Below are positions 37,601 through 46,846 of a stretch of 64,000 nt of DNA, piece after piece. The stretch's first letter is position 1. Every line of letters begins with the position of its first letter. Position numbers and translations under genes: made by a program. This DNA is from Opitutales bacterium (GTDB taxonomy: Bacteria; Verrucomicrobiota; Verrucomicrobiia; Opitutales; UBA953), in contig JAFSAO010000022.1 in assembly GCA_017440935.1 (NCBI GenBank), positions 124,001 through 188,000 on the forward strand, given 5' to 3'. The notes beneath the pieces were generated by a model. That model was not told the DNA's origin. It searched no databases and saw only the letters and a list, made by a program, of their open reading frames with translations.

Positions 37601-38901
37601 ATCCGGAAATCCGCGTTCCCATCGGCGGGATCGTTCGCTACAAGAATTTGCGCTACGTTGAAGTCGGCGAATCTATTGCCGTCGTGCTCAACAAAACGGG
37701 CTCCGTCGAAATTCTCGACGAAAAGGATCCGTCCAAGGTGCTCGACGAACACGAAGTCGTGATCGGAACGTTCCTTTCCGTTCTCGACGGCGGAACGATC
37801 AAAACGGGTGAACTCCTCGCAAAGTGGGATCCGCACAATATTCCGATTCTTGCGGAAAAGGCGGGAACGGTGAAGTTCCGCGATATGATCCCGGGCGTTA
37901 CGGTTTCTGCAGAAATGAACGAAGCCACCGGACAGGTTCAAACCGTTGTTATCGAACACAGCGACGACCTCAATCCGTCCGTGCTCGTTTACGCCAAGGG
38001 CAAATGCGTTGCCGAACACGCAATTCCGACCGGCGCACAGGTCGTCGTTTCCGAAGGAGACGAAATCCTCCCGGGCGCACTTCTCGCGAAAACGCCGCGT
38101 TCCGCTTCCAAGACGCAGGACATTACCGGTGGTCTTCCGCGCGTCGCCGAGCTCTTCGAAGCTCGTCGTCCGAAAGATACGGCGGAAATGGCAAAGACCG
38201 AAGGAACGGTTTCCTACGGGAACACGCTTCGCGGTAAAAAACGCTTGGTCATTACGGCTCCGGACGGCACGACCTTTGAACACCTGATTCCGCACGGAAA
38301 ACACATCGTCGTTCAGGAAGGCGATTACGTCCGCAAGGGACAGCTTCTCACCGAAGGTTCGCCCGACCCGCACGAAATCCTCGAAATTCTCGGTCTTTCC
38401 GAAATTCAGGATCACCTCATCGAAGAAATTCAGAAGGTTTACCGTGTTCAGGGTGTTACGATTAACGATAAGCACATCGAAATCATCGTTGCACGCATGC
38501 TCCGCAAGGTCAAAATCACGGACCCGGGCGACGGTTCGCACCTCTGGGACGAAAAGGTCGACCGCTCCATTATCGTTCGTGAAAACGCCTTCATTGAAGA
38601 CAAGGGGGGTATGCCTGCGACCTACGTTCCCGTGCTTCTCGGGATCACGAAGGCTTCGCTCGAAACGGAATCCTTCATCTCCGCCGCGTCCTTCCAGGAA
38701 ACGCCGCGCGTGCTCACCGATGCCGCAACGCTTTCCAAGAAAGACCGCCTCGACGGCTTCAAGGAAAACGTCATCATGGGGCATCTCATTCCGTCCGGAA
38801 CGGGGCTCCCGGCTTACCGCCATATGCGCCTTACGACGCTCGGCGGCGCTATCGACGACACGATTCCGACCGAAGAGGTTCCGGCTCCTGCCGCAGAATA
38901 A
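34696..38901 (+). CDS. rpoC: DNA-directed RNA polymerase subunit beta'
   Basis: The 1401-aa product is full length. The N-terminal zinc finger ([21 protein letters not shown]) is near residues 68-90. The catalytic Mg-binding NADFDGDQM is near residue 457. The bridge helix and trigger-loop region appear as [16 protein letters not shown], and a second zinc-binding site in the mid region reads with fewer Cys than in E. coli. It lies 90 bp after rpoB and ends in a terminator made of inverted CGGGAACG words. Confidence 0.98.
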   Translation: MINNAESEINSAEQNFDYVSISLASPDVIRQWSHGEVKNPETINYRTFKPEPGGLFCQRIFGPVRDYECACGKYKRIKFKGVVCDRCGVEVTVARERRRRMGHIELAVPVSHIWFLKSMPSRLGLLLDMTARQLESVIYYEKYLIVDPGKTPFETKQLLTEDEYAQAQLEYGDDAFVAKMGAEALRDVLAALDLPQVVQELQEQMANTRSKQAKIKFARRLKVIQGFIESGNRPEWMILEVLPVIPPDLRPLVPLDGGRFATSDLNDLYRRVINRNNRLRSLLQLKTPDVIINNEKRMLQEAVDALFDNGRHGRAVTGAGNRPLKSLSDMLKGKQGRFRQNLLGKRVDYSGRSVIVIGPDLKLNQCGLPKKMALVLFEPFIIRRLKELGFVHTVRGARKMIEKRPPEVWDILEEVTKGHPVMLNRAPTLHRLSIQAFDPVLIEGDAIRLHPLTCTAFNADFDGDQMAVHVPLSTEAIMECKLLMLSTNNIFSPSSGKPIITPSQDIVLGSYYLTFQPPKTPEELGQKHVPVIGSVEEAQMAELDGALHFHDWVDFVNPDYGRKTIYGNPDKKVIRTTIGRIVYNQIWPKARTEAGEDKEHEGMGFINFPVKKGQIGDLILSSYRLVGKEGVGPVVDALKAMGFRMATRAGISIGIGDMIFPKEKKAIVEKSQGECDEVEAQYKKGIITAGERYNKTVNIWTKATNEIASSVFKTLEASAVPARTIKQSAADPRNKGRWILNPVYVMMDSGARGNKQQVRQLCGARGLMAKPNGEIIERPILSSFRDGLTIGEYFISTHGARKGLADTALKTADAGYMTRKLCDVAMDVIVSEVDDGNRDGIWKKAIRDGEDEIIRLYERIEGRCSSDDIRNPQNPDEIFVRSGEMISTEVAKKIEDSGIERVKVMSPLTHMKVNSIPAKAYGLDPSTGRLVERGTSVGIIAAQSIGEPGTQLTMRTFHIGGIANQILKNPEIRVPIGGIVRYKNLRYVEVGESIAVVLNKTGSVEILDEKDPSKVLDEHEVVIGTFLSVLDGGTIKTGELLAKWDPHNIPILAEKAGTVKFRDMIPGVTVSAEMNEATGQVQTVVIEHSDDLNPSVLVYAKGKCVAEHAIPTGAQVVVSEGDEILPGALLAKTPRSASKTQDITGGLPRVAELFEARRPKDTAEMAKTEGTVSYGNTLRGKKRLVITAPDGTTFEHLIPHGKHIVVQEGDYVRKGQLLTEGSPDPHEILEILGLSEIQDHLIEEIQKVYRVQGVTINDKHIEIIVARMLRKVKITDPGDGSHLWDEKVDRSIIVRENAFIEDKGGMPATYVPVLLGITKASLETESFISAASFQETPRVLTDAATLSKKDRLDGFKENVIMGHLIPSGTGLPAYRHMRLTTLGGAIDDTIPTEEVPAPAAE

Positions 38902-38922
38902 TTCGGGCTTCGCTCCGAAAGT

Positions 38923-38965
38923 CAAAAACGTTCCCGTGGGAATTTCCCTGCGGGAACGTTTTTGT
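38923..38965 (+). terminator. rpoC terminator made of inverted CGGGAACG words
   Basis: CAAAAACGTTCCCG pairs with CGGGAACGTTTTTG, with GGG/CCC inside and a T-rich tail. It ends the long tuf-rpoC transcription unit. Confidence 0.9.
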
Positions 38966-39055
38966 TTTGCATTTGATACGGGAAAGAGAGTCTCCCGTTC
39001 CCGCGAGGGAATTTTCCGCTTTATACGGAAAGGGCTTCATGACAGAATCGGGCGC

Positions 39056-41620
39056 ATGTCCGCAGATTTGAACAAAACCCCGATGATCCAGCAATATTGG
39101 GAATTTCGGAACAAACTTCCGCCGAACACCCTGCTGTTTTTTCGCGTCGGGGATTTTTATGAAATGTTCGGAGCGGACGCGGAGCGCGGGGCAGAACTCC
39201 TCGGCGTTACGCTGACGAAGCGTTCCGGTTTGCCGCTTGCCGGCGTGCCTTACCACGCACTTCAAACATATTTACAAAAGGCGCTCAACGCCGGCGTAAA
39301 AATCGCAATTTGCGAGCAGACGGAACCCGCAAAGCCGGGAAAACTCGTCAATCGAGCGCTCGTGCGCATTATCACTCCGGGCACGACGCTCGAAGATACG
39401 CAGCTCGACGCGAAGCATAATAACTACATTCTCGCTATCGACGAAAATAAAAACGGACTGCACGCCGCGTGGCTTGACGTTTCGACGGCGGAGTTTCGTA
39501 TCGCAACTTCGCGGGAACGCGTCACGCTACTTTCTCTTTTACAAACGCTCAATCCGAGCGAAATCCTCGTTCCCGAATCCTGGCAACAGGGCAGAACTCC
39601 GGGTTATTTGGATTCCCTTTTGCAGTGGAATCTTGTTTCCCGCACGCCGGATTGGCAGTTCGACACGAAAATCGGAAACGGAACCGTTTGCAAGGTGCTC
39701 AAAGTCAGCAGTCTCGCCGGATTCGGAATCAGCGAAGACAATGCTGCGCTCGGCGCCGCGGGTGCGCTCCTCAATTACGTTTCTGAAACGCTTTGCGAAA
39801 CACCCGGGCACATCAAAAAAATTTCCGAACTTTGCAGCGACGATGCAATGATTATCGATGCGGCGGGAACGCGGAATTTGGAGCTGTTTCGCTCAGCGGC
39901 GGGAACGCGCGAAGGTTCCCTGCTCGCGGCGATTGACGGGACGCATACAGCGTCGGGCGCCCGTTTGCTCGAACGCTGGCTGGCATCGCCGTCGCGTGAC
40001 GTGAATGTTATCCGCAACCGCCAAGAATGTGTGGAAGCCTTTTTCCGGAGTCACGTTGTGATGTCTCGCGTTTTGGTTGCGCTTGCTTATGTCAAAGATA
40101 TTTCCCGCACGCTGACACGTTTGCAAAATCGTCTGCGGTCTCCGCGGGAACTTGGCGCGATTCGGGAATCTCTCGCGCAGCTTCCCGAAATCAAGCAAGC
40201 TCTGGAAATTATCTCTCCGTCTCCGCTTGATGCCGTCAACGCACGCATTGATTTGCACGAAGAGCTTTACGCGATGCTGGTTGAGGCGCTTGCGGAAAAT
40301 CTTCCGATGGATTTGGAAGGCGTAATCCGGCAAGGTTACGACAGCCGTTTGGACAGCTTGCGCAACTTGCGTTCCGACAGCAAAGTTTGGCTCACGGAAT
40401 TTGAGCGGCAATTGCAGGAAAAAACCGATATTCGCAACCTTCGCGTGCGCTACACGGGAGCGTTCGGCTACTATATCGAAGTAACAAAAGCAAATCTGTC
40501 GAAAGTGCCGGAAACTTGGGTGCGGCGCCAAACGCTTGTTAATGCCGAGCGCTACACGACGTCGGAACTGCGCCAGAAAGAACAGGAAATCCTGCAGGCG
40601 GACGAACTTGTCGCTCAGCGCGAAATGGAACTTTACGCCGGACTCGTCGAAAAAGTTCTCGCCCATTCCGCTTCTCTGACGGAAACCGCCATAGCGCTTT
40701 CCGAGCTCGATGTTTTCGCAGGGTGGGCGCAACTTGCCCAAACATGGGATTATTGCAAACCCGAAGTGGACAACTCCGATGTTTTGCAAATTACGGACGG
40801 GCGCCATCCCGTCGTCGAGCAAATGCTTCACCGCCCGGGAATGTCTCACTCTTTCGTGCCGAACAGCACGGATCTTTCCGCGTCGGGAACACAGATAAAC
40901 ATTCTCACGGGACCGAACATGGCGGGGAAATCCACTTATATCCGCCAAGTCGCACTCATTACGCTGCTCGCACAAATCGGATGTTGGGTTCCCGCAAAAT
41001 CCGCGCGTATCGGAATTGCCGACCGTATTTTCTGCCGCGTCGGCGCGTCCGACGAGCTTTCCCGCGGGAACTCCACGTTCATGGTCGAAATGAACGAAAC
41101 GGCAAATATTTTGAACAACGCCACGCCGCGAAGTCTCGTCGTGCTCGACGAAATCGGGCGCGGCACTTCAACCTACGACGGTCTTTCCATCGCGTGGTCT
41201 GTTGCCGAATACATTCACGGGAACGGCGAATGCGGCCCGCGCACGCTTTTTGCCACGCATTATCACGAACTGACGCGTATCGCCGAGGAATTGCCCCGCG
41301 TGAAAAACTACTGCGTCGCCGTTCGCGAGTGGAACGACGAAATTATTTTCGTCCGCACGGTCGTTCCGGGCGCGGCGGATCGTTCTTATGGGATTCATGT
41401 GGCGCGGCTCGCGGGCTTGCCGCTGTCTGTGATTGAGCGCGCGAAAGAAATTCTTGCCGACTTGGAGCAAACCAACGAGGAGTTTCGCAAAAAGCTCGAA
41501 GCGGAATCTCCGGCTGTTGCCGCCGTTGCGGAGGATGCACCTGCGCCTCGCCGCGTTTTCCCGACGGCAAAAGTTTCCCGTGCTCCGCGTCCCGACCCGT
41601 CTCAGCTTTCGCTGTTTTAA
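39056..41620 (+). CDS. mutS: DNA mismatch repair protein MutS
   Basis: MutS binds mismatches and starts repair. The 854-aa protein has the mismatch-binding Phe-X-Glu segment in FFRVGDFYEMFGADAE (residues about 27-42). The connector and lever domains follow, then Walker A GPNMAGKST near residue 620 and Walker B/signature DEIGRGTSTYDG near 697. I chose ATG 39056 (MSADLNKTPMIQQY); the longer frame from 38444 only overlaps rpoC. The stop overlaps that of the convergent downstream gene by 3 bp. MutL is not in the window. Confidence 0.96.
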   Translation: MSADLNKTPMIQQYWEFRNKLPPNTLLFFRVGDFYEMFGADAERGAELLGVTLTKRSGLPLAGVPYHALQTYLQKALNAGVKIAICEQTEPAKPGKLVNRALVRIITPGTTLEDTQLDAKHNNYILAIDENKNGLHAAWLDVSTAEFRIATSRERVTLLSLLQTLNPSEILVPESWQQGRTPGYLDSLLQWNLVSRTPDWQFDTKIGNGTVCKVLKVSSLAGFGISEDNAALGAAGALLNYVSETLCETPGHIKKISELCSDDAMIIDAAGTRNLELFRSAAGTREGSLLAAIDGTHTASGARLLERWLASPSRDVNVIRNRQECVEAFFRSHVVMSRVLVALAYVKDISRTLTRLQNRLRSPRELGAIRESLAQLPEIKQALEIISPSPLDAVNARIDLHEELYAMLVEALAENLPMDLEGVIRQGYDSRLDSLRNLRSDSKVWLTEFERQLQEKTDIRNLRVRYTGAFGYYIEVTKANLSKVPETWVRRQTLVNAERYTTSELRQKEQEILQADELVAQREMELYAGLVEKVLAHSASLTETAIALSELDVFAGWAQLAQTWDYCKPEVDNSDVLQITDGRHPVVEQMLHRPGMSHSFVPNSTDLSASGTQINILTGPNMAGKSTYIRQVALITLLAQIGCWVPAKSARIGIADRIFCRVGASDELSRGNSTFMVEMNETANILNNATPRSLVVLDEIGRGTSTYDGLSIAWSVAEYIHGNGECGPRTLFATHYHELTRIAEELPRVKNYCVAVREWNDEIIFVRTVVPGAADRSYGIHVARLAGLPLSVIERAKEILADLEQTNEEFRKKLEAESPAVAAVAEDAPAPRRVFPTAKVSRAPRPDPSQLSLF

Positions 41621-44490
41621 AGTTCGTCGTGCGGAATCCAGCGAAACGCCGTGATTTCGTAACGCCGCCCGAATGCGCGATTGAGAAAATTCTGTTCGTC
41701 AAACGACGTTTCCGCGTTTTGCGCGGGATCGAAAAAATCCGATTTTCGCTGAACGCGCATTTCTGCACAAGCCGAGCCGAGAATTTTTCCGGAAAAAGGG
41801 TGAAAAATTTCCGCCCGGCATAAAATCGTAAACGTATCGCCGCGCGGTGTCGCCGTCGGCGCAAGCGACTCCATCAGCGCGCCCGGAGAAATCGCCCCCG
41901 GAACCCACGCCGGAATTTCCGTTCCCGCAACACAATTAATTCCGCTTTCGCGAATTGCTTTTTCCAAAATTCCGGAATCGGCAAATTCTTCCAGAGAACG
42001 AAACGGCGCGTTCCCGCGCTTGCGGCGAAGCCGGATTTCCCGCGCGAGCGTTTCGGCAAAATTTTCCAGCGCTTCCGGCGCAATTTCCCGTAAATTCTGT
42101 TCGGCGAATGTGCGTTCCCGCAAAGTTTGCGAAAGTGAGGAAAATTCTTCGTCGGCGTAAATTTTTCGCGTCGGTCCCGCCGGGTGGATTTGTGCGGAAA
42201 ACGGAAGCGTGAAAAACGCGTGGCGGAAATTTCGCTCCGTTCCGACAGGGTGCAGTTTCCCGTGCGACATTTTGAGATTTTTCCACGCGGGAACGTCGTG
42301 TCCGAGCACAGCCGCCCACGCTTCCGCATTTTCTGAATTGATGTTAAACGCACCGGAAATCAAAGCGTGTTCTCCATCAAAAACGTGGTGCGGATGCGTT
42401 CCCGCGGAAAAATACGCGCGGTCGAAAATCGCGTTGGGTGAAATTTTTCCGCTTTTCAAATTTTCCGGAACGGGAGAACCGAACCCCGAGCGGGGCGGAA
42501 GTTCCGAGAATGCGGCGTGGCGAAGCGCTCCGACCGAAAGGGCAGGCGCGTGTGGCGTATCAAAAAGGCGCACGCAGGAAAAAGCGTTGTCCGATTGCGT
42601 CGCGTGTTCATTCGGAAACCGGTCGCGTAAGGGCGAAGGATTGCGCGCGGCGGATTCCGCAGCGCCGCCGATTTCGGCTTCTTTTTCGGCTGCCGCTCCC
42701 GTGAGCGAAAAAATTTCAAACGCATTGCGCACGGCGGGAACGTTGAAATCAAAAATTCCGAGACGCGGTTCAATGGCAGAAAAAAGCGCATTCATCGCTG
42801 CGGAATCTTCCGCTTTCAGACGGATTTTCCAGACGAGAAGCGCTTGGGAAATATCGTAGTCGCCGGCTTTGGCGCGGTTGTAATCTTCACCGGAAATTTC
42901 GAGTTCAAACGGCGGGAGCGGCACGTTGCGAAACTCAAAAACAGGTTCGGCGTAGTCGCGCGGATCCGTTTGCTGGCGCAGCGTTCCCGCGTCGCCGCGC
43001 ACCAGAAATGAGGCGGGGAAAAAGGTCGGCAAACTTTCGATGCGAATGATGTGCGCCGGGTGAAACCATGCGCCGGGCTTGGCTCCGGAGGGCGGCTTGT
43101 CAATGCGGGCAAGGTTTTTCTGGTATTTCCAGGAAGTCCCGCCGAGATTGCGCGCGAGACCGACAGCTTGCCCTTGCGGATCGGGAAATCTGGCGAGAAA
43201 AACTTCCCCGGCATGCAGACCTGCAGCGTTCCCGCGAAATCCCTGCTCACTCGCATCGAAAATCCGGCAGTATGCGTTGCAGGTTTTGTCCGAAGGCGTT
43301 TGGCGCACGAGCCCGAATTGCCCGACGGGAAAATCCGTCGGAGAAAACAAAACTTCGCCGCCCGTATTCTGGTTTTCGATACGAATCAGCGGAAGATTTT
43401 TAGCGTCAAACAAGCCGAGTCGCCCGTCGCCGTGTGCAAGAAGCGGGAACGCGTAGGGATTCCAGAATCGCGCAGTAACGTGGAAACGCGCGCGGTGCTG
43501 ACCGTCCGTTCGCGGATTGAAAAACCCGAGGTGGACTTTCAGTTCCGTAAGAAGCGGAAACGGGTGAGAAAACGCTCCGAATGTGCCTTCGGGTGCGGGA
43601 GGCACGGTTGCGACGGGCGTTCCCGCAAGCGGAATTTCGACGGTGCCGAGCAAATTTTTCAGCGTGTTTTCGGGGAAAAAATCGGAGAGTTCGGAAAAAT
43701 TTTTCGGGTCGGACAAATCGATTTTCAGTTGCCGGCGTTGCCAGTCGGCGGGAACGGCGCGCGCGTCGAAGGTGAGTGCGTCTTTGGCAGCGGAACGGTG
43801 TTTTTTCGGAAGACTTTCGCGAAACGCGTCCAGAAAAATGCGTTCGCAGGGCGCGGCGGCGATTTTTTCGCGAAACTCGGGCGCGTCCGGATTGTGATTT
43901 TCAAAAAATGTTTCGAGGCGGGCGCGGCGGGAAATTTGCTGGCGGAGGCGTTGCAGGAGTGCGGAATCATTGCGGAAGGCGAGCAGGTGGCTGTCGCGTT
44001 CCCGTTTGGCGATGGACGCTCGCTGGGATTCATCGATGATAAAGTAGGCGAATCGGGCATTTTCACCGAGCGTTTCCCACGGGATTTTTGCCGGAGCGGA
44101 CATTTTGCTTCTGTCCGAAATCCGGCAACTTTGCTCTTTTGAAAAAACGCCGCGATTGGAAACTAACGGCGTCCATTCCGAAAGCCCTTTTTCTCGGCGG
44201 GAACGATTCCACGCGCCGAGGAGCGGGGCGGTGTCGGAATCGGCGGAAAAAATCGGTGCGGTGGCACAGGCGTCCGTTCCCGTGAGGGCTTGGAGTTCGC
44301 CGAGCGCAATGCGCGTTCCCGCGAGCGCGGCGGATCGGGCGGCATGGATTGCAGCTCGGGTCTCGTTCTTCTTGGCGTGGCGGAGGCTTTGCGCGGAAAG
44401 CGAAAACGCACAGGCGGCGGCAAGCCCGAGGAGTAGCAACACGGCAAAAACGGAAAATGCGGCGCGGCGGGAGTTCGGAGGCGTCGACAT
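41617..44490 (-). CDS. Large pilin-like membrane-anchored protein, Verru_Chthon cassette type A-like
   Basis: The 957-aa product begins MSTPPNSRRAAFSVFAVLLLLGLAAACAFSL and then an Ala/Arg-rich helix (AAIHAARSAALAGTRIALGELQALTG), like PilX and other minor pilins. The long body is beta-rich. A C-terminal part has SGAFNINSENAEAWAAVLG, a phrase I associate with large pilin-like proteins of Verrucomicrobiota (Verru_Chthon cassette protein A). Cassette partners B, C and D are not beside it. It would sit in the inner membrane or in a type II secretion or type IV pilus-like filament. I chose ATG 44490; the 40 residues upstream in the frame are not pilin-like. CGGGAACG words are very dense here (about 15). 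Confidence 0.65.
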   Translation of the reverse strand: MSTPPNSRRAAFSVFAVLLLLGLAAACAFSLSAQSLRHAKKNETRAAIHAARSAALAGTRIALGELQALTGTDACATAPIFSADSDTAPLLGAWNRSRREKGLSEWTPLVSNRGVFSKEQSCRISDRSKMSAPAKIPWETLGENARFAYFIIDESQRASIAKRERDSHLLAFRNDSALLQRLRQQISRRARLETFFENHNPDAPEFREKIAAAPCERIFLDAFRESLPKKHRSAAKDALTFDARAVPADWQRRQLKIDLSDPKNFSELSDFFPENTLKNLLGTVEIPLAGTPVATVPPAPEGTFGAFSHPFPLLTELKVHLGFFNPRTDGQHRARFHVTARFWNPYAFPLLAHGDGRLGLFDAKNLPLIRIENQNTGGEVLFSPTDFPVGQFGLVRQTPSDKTCNAYCRIFDASEQGFRGNAAGLHAGEVFLARFPDPQGQAVGLARNLGGTSWKYQKNLARIDKPPSGAKPGAWFHPAHIIRIESLPTFFPASFLVRGDAGTLRQQTDPRDYAEPVFEFRNVPLPPFELEISGEDYNRAKAGDYDISQALLVWKIRLKAEDSAAMNALFSAIEPRLGIFDFNVPAVRNAFEIFSLTGAAAEKEAEIGGAAESAARNPSPLRDRFPNEHATQSDNAFSCVRLFDTPHAPALSVGALRHAAFSELPPRSGFGSPVPENLKSGKISPNAIFDRAYFSAGTHPHHVFDGEHALISGAFNINSENAEAWAAVLGHDVPAWKNLKMSHGKLHPVGTERNFRHAFFTLPFSAQIHPAGPTRKIYADEEFSSLSQTLRERTFAEQNLREIAPEALENFAETLAREIRLRRKRGNAPFRSLEEFADSGILEKAIRESGINCVAGTEIPAWVPGAISPGALMESLAPTATPRGDTFTILCRAEIFHPFSGKILGSACAEMRVQRKSDFFDPAQNAETSFDEQNFLNRAFGRRYEITAFRWIPHDEL

Positions 44491-44858
44491 AAAGCGGGAT
44501 AAGAGGGGCGGTTTATTGACTACACAAAAAGTAGGTAAAAGTGCGGTTCCGAGAAAGTCAAAAATGCCGAAATTCGGATTTTTTTGAACCACGGAATGTA
44601 CGGAAAACACGGAATTATTTTTTTAACACAGAGAAACACAGAGTTTTTTTACCGCGCCGACCGTTTTTCGTTTGCAAAGATTTCATTTTCGCCGCCGGCG
44701 GGAACGGGCGAGAGCGACCGCCAGCGGTTACGTTTTTCTCAATAAATTTATGGGGGCGTTTTAAAATATACTCTATCGGTGTAGTTTTGTTTTGTGGATT
44801 GACAGTGTAGGCGGTTCTTCGTCTTATAGGAGACCGAACCAAATCCGTAGTTAAACCT
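44491..44858. other. Divergent intergenic region with ACGGA/ACAGAG repeat and a protease promoter
   Basis: 44585-44665 is a clear copy of the dispersed repeat: ACCACGGAATG..GGAAAACACGGAATT, then AACACAGAGAAACACAGAG and a T run. Near 44700 there is a CGGGAACG word. The right part is AT-rich and carries the promoter at 44799. There is no gene. Confidence 0.6.
44799..44827 (+). promoter_or_regulatory. Sigma-70-like promoter of the IdeS-like protease array
   Basis: A perfect -35 box TTGACA (44799-44804) is followed after 17 bp by TCTTAT (44822-44827), a 4/6 match to the -10 box. The first protease ATG is 32 bp downstream. AGGAGA at 44828-44833 would lie near the transcription start rather than serve as ribosome-binding site. 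Confidence 0.6.
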
Positions 44859-45797
44859 ATGAAAAAGAAGCTTTTTTTACTCTGTGCCGTCTCCGGATTT
44901 TTTCCGTCGCTTGCGTTTTCTGCATCGAAGACGTTGTTTGCGCCCGGCGTTTCGGAAACATCGGGCTGGTATGATACAAATAAAGCGTTTAATTCGGAAG
45001 ATTCGGGGCTTTGTTGGGCGGCGACAGCTTCGAATGTTATTGCGTGGTGGCTTGATACGTATCGGCGCGGCGGCGGGGATTTGTCCGGCGTTCCCGCGCA
45101 GAAGCCCGCAGATATTTTCCAAGCGTTCAAAACGAACTGGGCAAATTTAGGCTATGATAATGCAGCCGGGGTTAATTGGTATTTTACCGGAAAGTTTTCG
45201 TCCGGGAGCGCACCGGAAGAACTGGAGATCAAAAATAGCGGAGGCTATTTGAAGCATCTTGACGGGGTGGGCGGCGGGAACGCCGCATGGGGACCGCTTG
45301 ACGGGATTGTCGGGGACTGGGGCGTCTGGAAGACAAAAAAAGCGTTTTTGAACAATATGTCCGGCAGTTATTACGAGAACGAACCGCTTTATTCCATCGA
45401 AAGTTTTTCGAAAACGATAATCAATCAGCTTTCCCAAGGCGCGGCGATGCTGAGTGTGCATCAGACGGATGCTTTGGTTAGCTCGACGGGGCATTCCATT
45501 ACGCTCTGGGGTTGTGAGTATGACGAGGAAACCAAGCTCGTCAGTAAAATATTTATTACGGATTCTGACGACCGCTACGACGGGCTGAAATCTTTTTCCA
45601 TTGTTGAACCTACGAACGGCAAAAGCGGGGTCGTGATGGATAATTACTGGGTAGATGTGTATCGCTACGGGAGTATAACGTCTTCGGTTATGATGTATTC
45701 GGCGTATATTCCGGAGCCGTCGGCGTTCGCCTTGCTCGCGGGCGCGGGAACGCTCTTGGTTGTTATTTCGCGTCGACGACGAAAAACTTCTCATTAA
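44859..45797 (+). CDS. IdeS/Mac-like cysteine protease with PEP-CTERM tail, copy 1
   Basis: The 312-aa product has a signal peptide (MKKKLFLLCAVSGFFPSLAFSA). Its core matches IdeS, the IgG-cleaving protease of Streptococcus pyogenes (peptidase family C66). GWYDTNKAFNSEDSGLCWAA parallels GWYDINK..LLCGAA of IdeS. The catalytic set is Lys42, Cys52, His212 (TGHSITLWGCEYD) and Asp235 (ITDSDD). The Lys-to-Cys spacing of 10 equals that of IdeS Lys84 and Cys94. The C-terminus is a PEP-CTERM sorting signal: IPEPSAFALLAG, a hydrophobic helix and SRRRRK, so the enzyme is predicted to be sorted to the surface by an exosortase. That it cuts immunoglobulin is not shown; the fold assignment is strong. Confidence 0.88.
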   Translation: MKKKLFLLCAVSGFFPSLAFSASKTLFAPGVSETSGWYDTNKAFNSEDSGLCWAATASNVIAWWLDTYRRGGGDLSGVPAQKPADIFQAFKTNWANLGYDNAAGVNWYFTGKFSSGSAPEELEIKNSGGYLKHLDGVGGGNAAWGPLDGIVGDWGVWKTKKAFLNNMSGSYYENEPLYSIESFSKTIINQLSQGAAMLSVHQTDALVSSTGHSITLWGCEYDEETKLVSKIFITDSDDRYDGLKSFSIVEPTNGKSGVVMDNYWVDVYRYGSITSSVMMYSAYIPEPSAFALLAGAGTLLVVISRRRRKTSH

Positions 45798-45849
45798 CGG
45801 ACTCTGCTTTAATACGAAATCGCTATATACAAAAGGAAAAAAAAAAACG

Positions 45850-46752
45850 ATGAACACCCGAAAAACGCTTTCCCTGTTGGCTTTATCCCTTTCGGCAACT
45901 CCTTTTGCCGTTGCCGCCGAATTTACGCTTTTCGCCGCCGGCGTGAACCCGAACGATATTTCGACGTATTATAATGCCGATCAGTGGCCGTATCCGACGT
46001 GCTGGGCGGCTGCGGGAAGTAACGTCGTGGCGCATTGGCAGGATCACCATGTCGAAAATCTTCCGGAGGGAACACCGACCGGGACGAAGGTTTATGAGTC
46101 TTTTTTAGATTTGTTTTCGACACCTGCCGGTGGAAATTCGCATTATTTTTACCAATGGTGGTTGGGGTATTATCCTCCGACTTCGTTTAACGGGACTCTC
46201 AAGGAGAATTGGGAGTCGTTGGGAATAGGCGGGTATTATGAAGACATATATTCGTGGAGCGAAATTCAGGACATGGCGTGGCTTCATTACACCGGAAATT
46301 CTGACTATAGTGCACGTCATGCAAGCAGGGCGATTTACTATGCGCTTCAAAACGGATATTCGTTTGCGATAGGGGTTCCGAATCTTAGGCATGCGTTTAC
46401 GGTTTATGGGGCAACGTTTGATCCGGAAACGGAATTAGTAACCTCTCTGTATCTTTGTGATTCCGGCGAAGTTATATTTAAGAAAGAGAGCATGAGCCGC
46501 GCGAGAGTAAATCAAGTTGGAAATAAGCTATGCGTTGTCGGTTATTATGCGGAAGAAAACGATTTTGTCGGTGTAGATAACGGGCGATATCTTGACAATA
46601 TTTATTTTTTGGGAAATACGGAGACTGAGACGTTGGATTTTGTTTATTCCGGTGTTCCTATTCCCGAGCCGTCGGCGTTCGCCTTGCTTGCGGGCTTGGG
46701 CGTGTTGGTGTTTGCCGGCGGTAGACGACACCGGCAAAGCCGAGAGATTTGA
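45850..46752 (+). CDS. IdeS/Mac-like cysteine protease with PEP-CTERM tail, copy 2
   Basis: The 300-aa product starts at ATG 45850 with signal peptide MNTRKTLSLLALSLSATPFAVAAE. The catalytic core reads YPTCWAAAGSNVVAHWQ with Cys51, LRHAFTVYGATFDPETELV with His181, and LCDSGE with Asp204. The IdeS Lys that helps build the oxyanion hole is not obvious (YYNADQ in its place). It is closer to copy 3 than to copy 1. The PEP-CTERM tail is IPEPSAFALLAGLG, a helix, then RRHRQSR. It follows copy 1 by 52 bp, and its upstream ORF continuation from 45760 is not part of the gene. Confidence 0.85.
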   Translation: MNTRKTLSLLALSLSATPFAVAAEFTLFAAGVNPNDISTYYNADQWPYPTCWAAAGSNVVAHWQDHHVENLPEGTPTGTKVYESFLDLFSTPAGGNSHYFYQWWLGYYPPTSFNGTLKENWESLGIGGYYEDIYSWSEIQDMAWLHYTGNSDYSARHASRAIYYALQNGYSFAIGVPNLRHAFTVYGATFDPETELVTSLYLCDSGEVIFKKESMSRARVNQVGNKLCVVGYYAEENDFVGVDNGRYLDNIYFLGNTETETLDFVYSGVPIPEPSAFALLAGLGVLVFAGGRRHRQSREI

Positions 46753-46770
46753 GCGGAATATCCGAATTTG

Positions 46771-46800
46771 CGTTCCCGTGAAAAGAGATATTCGGGAACG
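46771..46800. repeat. Inverted CGGGAACG words between protease copies 2 and 3
   Basis: CGTTCCCG (46771-46778) and CGGGAACG (46793-46800) face each other with a 14-nt loop. No T run follows, so read-through into copy 3 is likely. Confidence 0.8.
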
Positions 46801-46846
46801 TTGATTAATCTGTGCGGCGGATATTTTTTTTCAAATAAAAACACAC

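Noticed and set aside
36706-38925. 739-codon open frame on the minus strand across rpoC
   Set aside because: It is antisense to rpoC in a frame kept open by the third-position bias of that gene; the protein has no recognisable domain and rpoC is certain.
41617-44490. Competence pilin operon
   Set aside because: Only one pilin-like protein is present, without ATPase, platform or prepilin peptidase genes, so a competence role cannot be supported here.
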